Assembly: GCA_016790765.1 (NCBI GenBank)
Contig: JAEUMZ010000137.1
Span: 1-40,854, forward strand
Reading direction: 5' to 3'
Length of the DNA stretch: 40,854 nucleotides
From: Betaproteobacteria bacterium
GTDB lineage: Bacteria; Pseudomonadota; Gammaproteobacteria; Burkholderiales; Usitatibacteraceae
The translations under genes were made by a program, and so were the position numbers. The stretch's first letter is position 1. Every line of letters begins with the position of its first letter. Below, piece after piece: positions 33,907-40,854 of this stretch. The notes under the pieces were generated by a model. It did not search any database, had not been told where the DNA came from, and saw nothing but the letters and a program-made list of their open reading frames with translations.

Positions 33907-35181
33907 TCAGCCGGTATAGACGAGGCGTCCGCCGACCAGCGTGGTGACCACGCGCGCCTGAATTTCGCGCCGCAACCAGGGCGTGTTCTTGCCCTGGCTC
34001 CGCAGCGTCTCGCGCGTCACCGCCCAATACGCTGCCGGATCGAAGATGCACAGGTCGGCCGGCGCACCGGGGGCGATCGTGCCGGCCTGCGCGCCGATCA
34101 GGCGCGCCGGTGACGCAGTCACGCGTGCAAGGGCCTCGGCCATGCCCCAGCGCACCTGCTCGGCCCATTTGAGCGTCAGCGGCAGCAGGAGTTCGAGGCC
34201 CGTGGCGCCCGGGGTGGCTTCGCCGAAGGGCACGTTCTTTTCGTCGTCGTCCACCGGCGTATGGTCCGAGGTGATGGCGTCGAGCGTGCCGTCCATCACG
34301 CCGCGCGCCAGCGCATCGCGGTCCGCGGGCGCGCGCAGCGGCGGCGCAAAGCGCAGCTGCGGGTCGAAGTAGCCGATGTCGCGGTCGGTCAGCAGCAGGT
34401 GGTGGATGCCCACGTCGGCGGTCAGCGGCAGGCCCTCGGCCTTGGCACGGCGCACCAGGTCCACGCCGGCGGCCGAGGAAATCCGCATCAGGTGCACGCG
34501 CGCGCCGGTGTCGCGCATCAAGGTGACGATGGTGGAGATCGCCACCGTCTCCGCGCTGACCGGCACGCCGGACAGGCCGAGCCGCGAAGCCACCTCGCCG
34601 TCGTGCGCAATGCCCCCGCGGCCGAGGTAGGCGTCCTGCGGCGCGAGCCACACCGGATAGCCGAACGTGGCGGCGTATTGCAGCGCGCGGAACAGCACCT
34701 GCGTATCGGTGATGGCCTGGTGCGCGTTGGAAAACCCGATGCAGCCGGCATCGGTCAACTCGACCATCTCCGACAGCGCCTCGCCGCGAAGGCCGCGCGT
34801 GAGTGCGCCCAGCGGATGCACGCGCGCCTGCAGGAGTGCGCCGGCGCGGCGCTTCAACATTTCCACCAGCCCGGGTTCGTCGAGCACCGGGTCGGTATCC
34901 GGCGGGCACACCAGCGTGGTCACGCCGCCAGCCACCGCGGCCAGCATCTCGGACTCCAGCGTCGCCTTGTGCTCCGACCCCGGCTCACGCAAGCGCGCCG
35001 ACAGATCCACCAGCCCCGGGCACACCACCTTGCCGCGTGCGTCGAGCGTCTTGTCGGCCTTCCAACCCGCCGGCGCGTCGCCAAGGGCGGCGATCTGGCC
35101 CTCTGCAATGAACAGGGACGCGGCGCGGTCGAGCGAGGTCGAGGCGTCGATCAATCGGGCGTTCTGGATTTCGATGTTCAT
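33907..35181 (-). CDS. pyrX: dihydroorotase-like non-catalytic protein PyrC'
   Basis: A 424-residue amidohydrolase-fold protein of the class I dihydroorotase type, but the zinc-binding HxH is absent: the conserved site reads LVDLSARLREPG where active enzymes have D-x-H-x-H-x-REPG. SDHTPVDDDEK near residue 310 is kept. In Pseudomonas such a PyrC' (also called PyrX) is inactive but needed for aspartate transcarbamoylase assembly with PyrB. Its place downstream of pyrB fits that role, so a real dihydroorotase is expected elsewhere. The pyrB-pyrC' gap is 214 nt and filled by an inverted-repeat element. The family label is firm; the scaffold role is inferred. Confidence 0.9.
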   Translation of the reverse strand: MNIEIQNARLIDASTSLDRAASLFIAEGQIAALGDAPAGWKADKTLDARGKVVCPGLVDLSARLREPGSEHKATLESEMLAAVAGGVTTLVCPPDTDPVLDEPGLVEMLKRRAGALLQARVHPLGALTRGLRGEALSEMVELTDAGCIGFSNAHQAITDTQVLFRALQYAATFGYPVWLAPQDAYLGRGGIAHDGEVASRLGLSGVPVSAETVAISTIVTLMRDTGARVHLMRISSAAGVDLVRRAKAEGLPLTADVGIHHLLLTDRDIGYFDPQLRFAPPLRAPADRDALARGVMDGTLDAITSDHTPVDDDEKNVPFGEATPGATGLELLLPLTLKWAEQVRWGMAEALARVTASPARLIGAQAGTIAPGAPADLCIFDPAAYWAVTRETLRSQGKNTPWLRREIQARVVTTLVGGRLVYTG

Positions 35182-35216
35182 GGCAGGCGATGCGCGGACT
35201 TGATGAAAGTGCTTTT

Positions 35217-35381
35217 CCGCCGATGGACGCCGAAAGGGCGCCGATGAACGCCGATGAAAACTCTATATCCGGTGCGGCTCTCCAGGCAATATGACTTCGA
35301 ACACCGCGCCAGCACTAGGGTTTGCACATTTGTTTCGCCTTTATCGGCGTCCATCGGCGCGCTTTCGGCGTTTATCGGCGG
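35217..35381. repeat. inverted-repeat element between pyrB and pyrC'
   Basis: Two 44-nt arms, 35217-35260 and 35338-35381, are inverted with about 37 of 44 positions matching. Each arm is built of CGCCGATGAA/CGCCGATGGA-like units (CCGCCGATGGACGCCGAAAG at the outer left). The 77-nt centre is AT-richer and has a possible degenerate copy of the hairpin element (35300-35330). The structure resembles REP/REPIN or a small MITE. It sits inside the pyr operon and a transcript would fold into a large stem-loop. Confidence 0.75.
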
Positions 35382-35395
35382 AGAGATTTGTTGCA

Positions 35396-36349
35396 TCACG
35401 CCCCCACCACGGAGGCCATCACCGCCATGCGCACGGCGATGCCGAACGTGACCTGCGGCAGGATGACGCTTTGCTGGCCGTCGGCGATCGGCGAATCGAT
35501 TTCCACGCCGCGGTTCATCGGCCCCGGGTGCATGACGATGGCGTTGGGCTTGGCGCGCGCGAGTTTCTGCGCGGTCAGCCCATAGCTCTTGAAGAACTCG
35601 TGCGCCGAGGGCAGCAGGGCGCCGTTCATGCGCTCGTTCTGCAGCCTCAGCATCATCACCACGTCGCAACCTTCCAGCCCGCGCGCCATGTCGTGGTGCA
35701 CGGAAACGCCCATGCGGTGCACGTCGGTGGGGATCAGCGTCTTCGGGCCGATGACGCGCACATCCGGGCAGCCCAGCGTGGTCAGGGCGTGGATGCCGGA
35801 GCGCGCCACGCGCGAGTGCAGGATGTCGCCGACGATGGCCACCGACAGGTTGTGGAACGACTTCTTGTAGTGGCGGATGGTGTACATGTCCAGCAGCGCC
35901 TGCGTCGGGTGCGCATGGCGCCCGTCGCCGGCATTGATCACCGCCACGCCGGACTTGGCATGCTGGGCGATCAGGAACGGCGCGCCGGATTCCGAGTGCC
36001 GCACCACGAACATGTCCGCGTTCATCGCCACCAGGTTGGCCAGCGTGTCGAGCAGCGATTCGCCCTTGGCGGTCGACGAGGCGCCGATGTTCAAGTTGAT
36101 GACGTCGGCCGACAGGCGCTTGGCGGCGATCTCGAAGGTGGTGCGGGTGCGCGTGGAGTTCTCGAAGAACAGGTTGAACACCGATTTGCCGCGCAGCAGT
36201 GGCACTTTCTTGACTTCGCGGTCGCCGACCGAGACGAACGGGTCGGCGGCCTCCAGCAGGCGTTCGATGTGGGCGCGCGACAGGCCGTCGATCGACAGCA
36301 GGTGCTTGAGCTGGCCGTCGGCCGTCAGTTGCGGGTGGTAGGTGGGCAT
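35396..36349 (-). CDS. pyrB: aspartate carbamoyltransferase catalytic subunit
   Basis: A 317-residue enzyme making N-carbamoyl-aspartate in pyrimidine synthesis. The carbamoyl-phosphate site [13 protein letters not shown] (S65-T70), the [12 protein letters not shown] loop, [12 protein letters not shown] and the C-terminal [14 protein letters not shown] are all visible. The start overlaps the stop of pyrR by one base (TGATG). No regulatory pyrI is near; the partner is expected to be PyrC' downstream, as in the Pseudomonas dodecamer. Confidence 0.96.
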   Translation of the reverse strand: MPTYHPQLTADGQLKHLLSIDGLSRAHIERLLEAADPFVSVGDREVKKVPLLRGKSVFNLFFENSTRTRTTFEIAAKRLSADVINLNIGASSTAKGESLLDTLANLVAMNADMFVVRHSESGAPFLIAQHAKSGVAVINAGDGRHAHPTQALLDMYTIRHYKKSFHNLSVAIVGDILHSRVARSGIHALTTLGCPDVRVIGPKTLIPTDVHRMGVSVHHDMARGLEGCDVVMMLRLQNERMNGALLPSAHEFFKSYGLTAQKLARAKPNAIVMHPGPMNRGVEIDSPIADGQQSVILPQVTFGIAVRMAVMASVVGA

Positions 36350-36849
36350 CAGGCGGGCATTCCGGCGTGCGGGGCGATGTCGAACACCAGGCGCCCGTCC
36401 TGGAGCTTGAGGTGCAGGCGTTCGTCCGGCGACAGGTTCAGCGTGGCGGCGGCGTAGTCGGCCGTGAACGGCAGCTCGCGCCCGCCACGGTCGGCCAGCA
36501 CCGCGAGCTTCACCGAGGCCGGCCGGCCGAAGTCAAACAACTCGTTGAGGGCGGCGCGCAGCGTGCGGCCGGAATTGAGCACGTCGTCGACCAGGATCAG
36601 GTGGCGTCCCTCGACGGCGAACGGCATGTCGGTGACCTTGCGCTGCGGATGCAGGCCGATCCTGGCGAAGTCGTCGCGGTGCAGGGTCACCGCCAGCTGG
36701 CCGAGCGCCTCGCTGCAGCCGAGCTTCGCGTGGAGTCGCTCCGCGACCCACACGCCGCCGCTGTGGATGCCGACCAGCGCCACGCCGGGCGCCAGCGGGC
36801 CGATCTTCTGCGCCAGGGTCTCGACCAGCGCCTCGGCATCAAGCTGCAT
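36349..36849 (-). CDS. pyrR: PyrR bifunctional regulator/uracil phosphoribosyltransferase
   Basis: A 166-residue PyrR-family protein. The PRPP-binding loop [17 protein letters not shown] is at about 84-100; [16 protein letters not shown] and the VTLHRDDF motif near residue 55 are PyrR-specific. In Gram-positives PyrR controls pyr mRNA attenuation; in betaproteobacteria its role is less defined. Because pyrR overlaps ruvX upstream (11 nt) and pyrB downstream (1 nt), there is no leader in which a classical attenuator before pyrB could form. Confidence 0.94.
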   Translation of the reverse strand: MQLDAEALVETLAQKIGPLAPGVALVGIHSGGVWVAERLHAKLGCSEALGQLAVTLHRDDFARIGLHPQRKVTDMPFAVEGRHLILVDDVLNSGRTLRAALNELFDFGRPASVKLAVLADRGGRELPFTADYAAATLNLSPDERLHLKLQDGRLVFDIAPHAGMPA

Positions 36850-37270
36850 GGGCGGTCCATTTGTCCAGGAAGCGTTGCAGGATCACCTGTGCGGCCTCGG
36901 CATCGAGGCGGCCGCGCCGCCGTTCGCCAAACACGCCGGCACGGTCGAGCGCTTCGGCGGCGGCGGCCGAGCTCAGGGTTTCATCTTCATATTCGACCGG
37001 CAGGCGGAACTGTTCGCGCAGGCGGTTGCCGAATTTCTTCGCCAGGTGCGCCACCTCGTGGGGCGCACCGTCCGCGTGATGCGGCTCGCCCACCACCAGG
37101 CGCGCGGGCTGCCACTCGGCCACCAGCGCCGCGACTGCGGCCAGCCGCTCCGCATTGGACTCCACATGCAGCGTGGTCAGCGCGCGCGCCGTGCGCGTGA
37201 CCGAATTGCCGACCGCCACGCCGATGCGTCTTGCGCCGAAGTCGAAGGCCAGGATGGTCTCCTCAGGCAT
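36839..37270 (-). CDS. ruvX: RuvX/YqgF pre-16S rRNA nuclease family
   Basis: A 143-residue Holliday-junction resolvase-like protein. It begins MPEETILAFDFGARRIGVAV with the catalytic Asp in AFDFG, followed by LVVGEPHHADGAPH, DETLSSAAAAEALD and the C-terminal RGRLDAEAAQVILQRFL with the last acidic residue. E. coli YqgF matures the 5' end of 16S rRNA. It overlaps yqgE by 8 nt and pyrR by 11 nt, so the four genes are probably one transcript. The VVGEPHH motif has GEP where many members have GLP, a conservative change. Confidence 0.94.
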   Translation of the reverse strand: MPEETILAFDFGARRIGVAVGNSVTRTARALTTLHVESNAERLAAVAALVAEWQPARLVVGEPHHADGAPHEVAHLAKKFGNRLREQFRLPVEYEDETLSSAAAAEALDRAGVFGERRRGRLDAEAAQVILQRFLDKWTAHAA

Positions 37271-37823
37271 GTCCGGCGGTGTCCGAAAGATTGCCGTAGT
37301 TGAGGCCCAGCAGGCTCATCGCCGCGGGGAGGCGCTGCTCGGCCGGCACATCGAAGATCAGGTGGGCGTCGGCGGGCACGGTGAGCCAGCCGTTGCGCTT
37401 GATCTCGTCCTCGAGCTGCCCCGGCGCCCAGCCGGCATAGCCGAGGGTCACCAACGCGCGGCGCGGTCCGGTGCCGGCCGCCATCGCTTCCAGCACGTCG
37501 CGCGAGGTGGTGAGCCCGGTGTCGTCGTCGATCTTCAGCGTCGAGTTCCAATCATGCAGCGGCTGGTGCAGCACGAAGCCGCGATCGACCAGCACCGGGC
37601 CGCCGAAGTACACCAGCTCGCTGGCGAGGTTCGCGTCGTCCAGCGCGATGTCGACCTGGGAGAACAATTGCCCGTAGTTGACGTCGATCGGCTTGTTCAC
37701 CACCAACCCGATGGCGCCCTTTTCGCTGTGCTCGCAGATCAGCGTCAGCGTCTTGGAAAAATACGGGTCGGCCATGCCGGGCATGGCGATCAGGAAGTGA
37801 TTGGTAAGATTGATGCTATCCAT
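37263..37823 (-). CDS. yqgE: YqgE/AlgH family protein
   Basis: A 186-residue cytoplasmic protein beginning MDSINLTNHFLIAMPGMADP, with GAIGLVVNKP, GGPVLVDRGFVLHQP and ALVTLGYAGWAPGQLEDEI, the family hallmarks. The biochemical role is not settled; it is nearly always next to ruvX. The ATG at 37823 fits the family N-terminus; an ATG ten codons upstream (37853) is in frame but would intrude on the short divergent gap with the photolyase gene. The first gene of the minus-strand pyr operon, so its promoter must lie in 37824-37888. Confidence 0.92.
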   Translation of the reverse strand: MDSINLTNHFLIAMPGMADPYFSKTLTLICEHSEKGAIGLVVNKPIDVNYGQLFSQVDIALDDANLASELVYFGGPVLVDRGFVLHQPLHDWNSTLKIDDDTGLTTSRDVLEAMAAGTGPRRALVTLGYAGWAPGQLEDEIKRNGWLTVPADAHLIFDVPAEQRLPAAMSLLGLNYGNLSDTAGHA

Positions 37824-37888
37824 CGTGACCGCATCGTCGCGCATCGTCGCCATCGTTCGGGGCATTTTACCCGACCGCCCCGCCCGCC

Positions 37889-39346
37889 ATGGTTTCCAAC
37901 CGCCCTGCCTCCCTCGACCGCGCGCTGTTCTGGTTCCGCCGCGACCTGCGCCTCGACGACAATGCCGGCCTGTACCACGCGCTGAAGTCGGCACGCGCGG
38001 TGCATTGCGTGTTCGTGTTCGACCGCGAGATCCTCGATGCGCTGCCCGCGAAGGCCGACCGGCGCGTGGAGTTCATCTGGCATTCGGTGGCGCAACTGAA
38101 GTCGGCGCTGGAGCAGGCCGGGGGCGGATTGCACGTCCTGCACGACACGGCGCGCACGGCCGTGCCCAGGCTGGCGATCGCATTGAACGCCGATGCGGTG
38201 TTCACCAACGGGGACTACGAACCCGCCGCGCGCGCACGCGACGGCGCGGTGGCGGCGGCGCTGTCGCGCGAAGGCATCGCCTTCCACGCCTTCAAGGATA
38301 CGGTGATCTTCGAAAAGGACGAGGTGCTGACGCAAGCCGGCAAGCCGTTCTCGGTGTTCACGCCCTACAAGAACGCGTGGCTCAAGGCGCTGACCGACTT
38401 CCATCTCCAGGCTTATCCGGTGGCGAAGTACGCGCGGCACCTGGCGCGCACGCCGTCCACGCCGCCGATGCCTGCGCTGGCGTCGCTCGGCTTCGTGCGC
38501 ACCAACCTCCAGGCGCTCACGCCCTGCGGCATGCACGGTGCGCAGGACCTGTTGCGCGATTTCGCCACCCGCATCGACGCCTACCGCGAGGCGCGCGACT
38601 TCCCGGCGGTCAAAGGCGTGTCGTACCTCTCGGTGCACAACCGCTTCGGCACGGTGTCGATCCGCCAGCTCGCGTCGCTCGCACACGCCGAGTCGCTGAG
38701 GAAGGCCAATCCCGGCGCCGCGACCTGGCTGTCCGAACTCATCTGGCGCGATTTCTATTTCCAGATCCTCTGGCACCACCCGCGCGTGGCCACTTCCGCC
38801 TTCCGCCCCGAGTACGACGCGATCCGCTGGGACAACGACGCGGCGCTGTTCGCCGCCTGGTGCGAGGCGCGCACCGGGTATCCGATCGTCGACGCGGCGA
38901 TGCGGCAATTGAACCAGACCGGCTACATGCACAACCGCCTGCGCATGGTCGTGGCCAGTTTCCTGACCAAGGACCTGCTGATCGACTGGCGTTGGGGGGA
39001 GCGGTATTTCGCGCAGCATCTCAACGACTTCGACCTGGCAGCCAACAACGGCGGCTGGCAATGGGCCGCCTCCACCGGGTGCGATGCGCAACCCTATTTC
39101 CGCATCTTCAACCCGGTGAGCCAATCGGAGCGCTTCGACCCGCGCGGCAAGTTCATCCGCCGCTACCTGCCGGAACTGGCCCAGGTGGACGACAAGTGCA
39201 TCCACGCACCGTGGACGATGCCGCCGCTGCAGCAGCAGGCGAGCGGCGTGGCCATCGGTCGCGACTATCCGGCGCCGGTGGTCGATCATGCGGCGCAGCG
39301 CGAGAAGGCACTGGCGATGTACAAGGATGCCAAGGGCGACGGTTGA
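37889..39346 (+). CDS. phrB: class I CPD photolyase
   Basis: A 485-residue flavoprotein that repairs UV-induced cyclobutane pyrimidine dimers with blue light. The N-terminal antenna domain starts ALFWFRRDLRLDDNAGLYHA; the FAD domain has SYLSVHNRFGTVSIRQL, WLSELIWRDFYFQIL, TGYPIVDAAMRQLNQTGYMH, LRMVVASFLTKDLLIDWRWG and NNGGWQWAASTGCD. The Asn in MHNRLRMV and the Trp residues of the electron-transfer chain are in place. The sequence fits class I photolyases rather than cryptochromes. It is divergent from yqgE across 65 nt. Confidence 0.95.
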   Translation: MVSNRPASLDRALFWFRRDLRLDDNAGLYHALKSARAVHCVFVFDREILDALPAKADRRVEFIWHSVAQLKSALEQAGGGLHVLHDTARTAVPRLAIALNADAVFTNGDYEPAARARDGAVAAALSREGIAFHAFKDTVIFEKDEVLTQAGKPFSVFTPYKNAWLKALTDFHLQAYPVAKYARHLARTPSTPPMPALASLGFVRTNLQALTPCGMHGAQDLLRDFATRIDAYREARDFPAVKGVSYLSVHNRFGTVSIRQLASLAHAESLRKANPGAATWLSELIWRDFYFQILWHHPRVATSAFRPEYDAIRWDNDAALFAAWCEARTGYPIVDAAMRQLNQTGYMHNRLRMVVASFLTKDLLIDWRWGERYFAQHLNDFDLAANNGGWQWAASTGCDAQPYFRIFNPVSQSERFDPRGKFIRRYLPELAQVDDKCIHAPWTMPPLQQQASGVAIGRDYPAPVVDHAAQREKALAMYKDAKGDG

Positions 39347-39362
39347 CGCCGCGCGGCCGCGC

Positions 39363-40040
39363 TCAGTGCCGGCCGCGGTCCAGCGTGCCGAACAGCCAGT
39401 CGGCGATGGGAAACGTGATGTTGAAGTTGCGGGTGGTCATCTTCGCCGGGTCGTGGTGCGCCACGTGCAGGCGGCGAAGGGCGACCAGAAACGGCAACCT
39501 TCCCAACCCACTCTGCGGCGGCAGGTGATGCGAGAAGTGCAGCCACTCGTAAGACAGGTAGTAGGCGATGGCCACGGCGAAGAACAAGCGTCCCGCATTG
39601 GCCGACCACAGCCACGCAAACGGCAGGGCGAACAACAGGGCGGTGACCACCACCAGGCCCACCGCCCACCACGGAAAGAACACCCAGAAGTACTCGCGCG
39701 CCGTGGCCACCGCCATGTGGCCCTGGTCGAAGTACACGTGGTGCTGGCGCGTATGGCGCTCGAACAGGATCGTCCACGGCGGCGAGCGATGGTGCATCGG
39801 CCCGCGATGCACGCGGTGCTCCACCAGGTTGGCCACCAGGAAGGCCACCGGGATCACACACCATTCAAGCAGCGTGACCTGGCGGAGGGCACCGAGCGAC
39901 CCGCCGATGGCCGCCAGGGCCAGGAGGTTGACCGCGCCGAAATAGATCGCCGGGTGGTAGCTTTTCGGGATCTTCTCGCGCAGTCGCGCGCGGCGCTCGG
40001 CCAGCGAGGCGGCGTCGGCAAAGTCGAACTCGGGGTTCAT
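39363..40040 (-). CDS. fatty acid hydroxylase superfamily membrane protein
   Basis: A 225-residue protein with three or four hydrophobic helices and an eight-histidine di-iron pattern: EHRVHRGPMHH (about 83), RHTRQHHVYFDQ (about 102), HFSHHLPP (about 170) and HVAHHDP (about 195). The superfamily includes carotenoid, sterol and fatty acid hydroxylases; the compact size and HxxxH/HxxHH pattern would fit either a fatty acid 2-hydroxylase or a beta-carotene hydroxylase, and I cannot choose. It is only distantly similar to the larger hydroxylase at 26165-27322. The ATG at 40040 is the first that gives a sensible N-terminus. It ends 16 nt from the convergent photolyase gene. Confidence 0.82.
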   Translation of the reverse strand: MNPEFDFADAASLAERRARLREKIPKSYHPAIYFGAVNLLALAAIGGSLGALRQVTLLEWCVIPVAFLVANLVEHRVHRGPMHHRSPPWTILFERHTRQHHVYFDQGHMAVATAREYFWVFFPWWAVGLVVVTALLFALPFAWLWSANAGRLFFAVAIAYYLSYEWLHFSHHLPPQSGLGRLPFLVALRRLHVAHHDPAKMTTRNFNITFPIADWLFGTLDRGRH

Positions 40041-40104
40041 GCGCGCGCCCTCATCGAACCTGCCGTCGCGTCGGTTGACCGGATCGCGGCAGGCCGGCGG
40101 CGCC

Positions 40105-40854
40105 CTAGGCCGGCTTGCGCCGCTCGAGCACCGCGAACGCGGAATGGTTGTGGATGGACTCGAAGTTCTCCACCTCCACCACATACGCGGCAACGCGCGC
40201 GTCGGCGTCCAGCGCGGCCGCCACGTCGCGCGCCACGTCCTCGACGAACTTCGGGTTCTCGTAGGCGCGCTCGGTGACGTATTTCTCGTCGGTGCGCTTC
40301 AACACGCCATACAGGGCGCTGGAGGCCTGCGCCTCGGCCAGCGCGATGATCGATTCGATCGCGATCGGCTCCGGCCCTTCGACGCGGATGGCGATGTGCG
40401 CGCGCTGGTTGTGCGCGCCATAGGCGGAGATTTCCTTCGAGCACGGGCACAGGCTGGTGACCGGGATGGTGACGCGGGTGGCGACGTTGGCGCGCCCGTC
40501 CTTCATCTCGCCGGCCAGTTCCACTTCATAGTCGAGCGTCGATTTCACGCCGGAAATCGGCGCATGCTTTTCCATGAAAAACGGAAAGCGCGCGGTGATG
40601 TGGCCTTCCCCGGCATCGAGGCGCGCCAGCATGTGCTCGAGCAGGCCCGGCAGCGTCGCCGCACTGAGCGGCTCGGGCTGGGATTCGATCAACTCCACGA
40701 AGCGCGACATGTGCGTGCCCTTGGCGGTTTCCGGCAGGCGCACCGAAAGGTCGAACACCGCGACCGAGTGCATCAACGCCCCGCCCTCGCAGCGCACGCG
40801 CACCGGATGGCGCAGCGACTTCACACCCACGCGGTCGATGGCGATGCGCCGCTG
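40105..40854 (-). CDS. folE2: GTP cyclohydrolase FolE2, C-terminal part
   Basis: The gene runs off the right edge with no start inside the window: the frame is open to 40854, where it reads QRRIAIDRVGVKSLRHPVRV, a well conserved FolE2 start region. Further landmarks are MEKHAPISGVKSTLDYE, the metal-binding SLCPCSKEISAYGAHNQR and the C-terminal ENPKFVEDVARD and FESIHNHSAF. FolE2 makes 7,8-dihydroneopterin triphosphate for folate and queuosine pathways and is metal-flexible, often Zur-regulated; no such control can be seen here because the promoter is outside. Confidence 0.94.
   Translation of the reverse strand, partial: QRRIAIDRVGVKSLRHPVRVRCEGGALMHSVAVFDLSVRLPETAKGTHMSRFVELIESQPEPLSAATLPGLLEHMLARLDAGEGHITARFPFFMEKHAPISGVKSTLDYEVELAGEMKDGRANVATRVTIPVTSLCPCSKEISAYGAHNQRAHIAIRVEGPEPIAIESIIALAEAQASSALYGVLKRTDEKYVTERAYENPKFVEDVARDVAAALDADARVAAYVVEVENFESIHNHSAFAVLERRKPA

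Overview
The window is GC-rich DNA (about three quarters G/C in many coding stretches) with tightly packed, often overlapping genes. Its conserved blocks, spoT-rpoZ-gmk-yicC with a Ser/Thr kinase, a PP2C phosphatase and rph, and yqgE-ruvX-pyrR-pyrB-pyrC', have the order seen in many Betaproteobacteria. I infer a betaproteobacterium; genus cannot be fixed from sequence alone. No rRNA, tRNA, CRISPR array, transposase or integrase was found.

Layout. 1-2232 (minus): spoT (5' part), rpoZ, gmk, yicC. 2432-7084 (plus): soluble Ser/Thr kinase overlapping a PP2C phosphatase, rph, and an MsbA-like ABC exporter. 7480-13430: a TPP-dependent 2-oxo-acid decarboxylase of the indole/phenylpyruvate type, a membrane PAS-GGDEF-EAL protein (minus), a secreted intradiol-dioxygenase-like protein and a Tat-exported NAD(P)-fold protein. 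13479-16155: a membrane winged-helix/TPR regulator (minus) divergent from a small secreted TonB-C-domain protein, with a long inverted repeat between them.

16229-21792 is an accessory segment with visibly lower GC (29 of 60 bases G/C in 18241-18300). It is bounded by a 236-bp direct repeat (about 93% identical by eye) made of the 3' end of the TonB-C gene plus a hairpin element. It carries one minus-strand three-gene cassette for exported proteins: a large beta-rich protein interrupted by an in-frame amber codon, a lipoprotein, and a zinc-phospholipase-C/P1-nuclease-like protein, each joined to the next by 1-nt stop/start overlaps or very short gaps. The only promoter candidate has an 11-nt poly-C tract in its -35/-10 spacer, the arrangement of phase-variable promoters. 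This cassette is the most interesting part of the window.

22195-29024 (plus): a Cache-HAMP-PAS-GGDEF-EAL protein, ubiA overlapping a sterol-desaturase-like membrane hydroxylase, and a GMC oxidoreductase. 29044-37823 (minus): a DUF1801 protein with a histone-H1-like tail, a GAF-PAS-PAS-GGDEF-EAL protein, exonuclease III, a DUF4124/glutaredoxin-like secreted protein, then the pyrimidine group pyrC' (non-catalytic dihydroorotase homologue), pyrB, pyrR, ruvX, yqgE. 37889-40854: a CPD photolyase (plus), a second membrane fatty acid hydroxylase family protein (minus) and folE2 (minus, 5' end outside the window).

Three c-di-GMP proteins lie within 24 kb. Several intergenic palindromic elements are present: a hairpin family with three clear copies and one possible degenerate copy, a 44-bp inverted repeat inside the pyr operon, and a G-rich inverted repeat between gmk and yicC.
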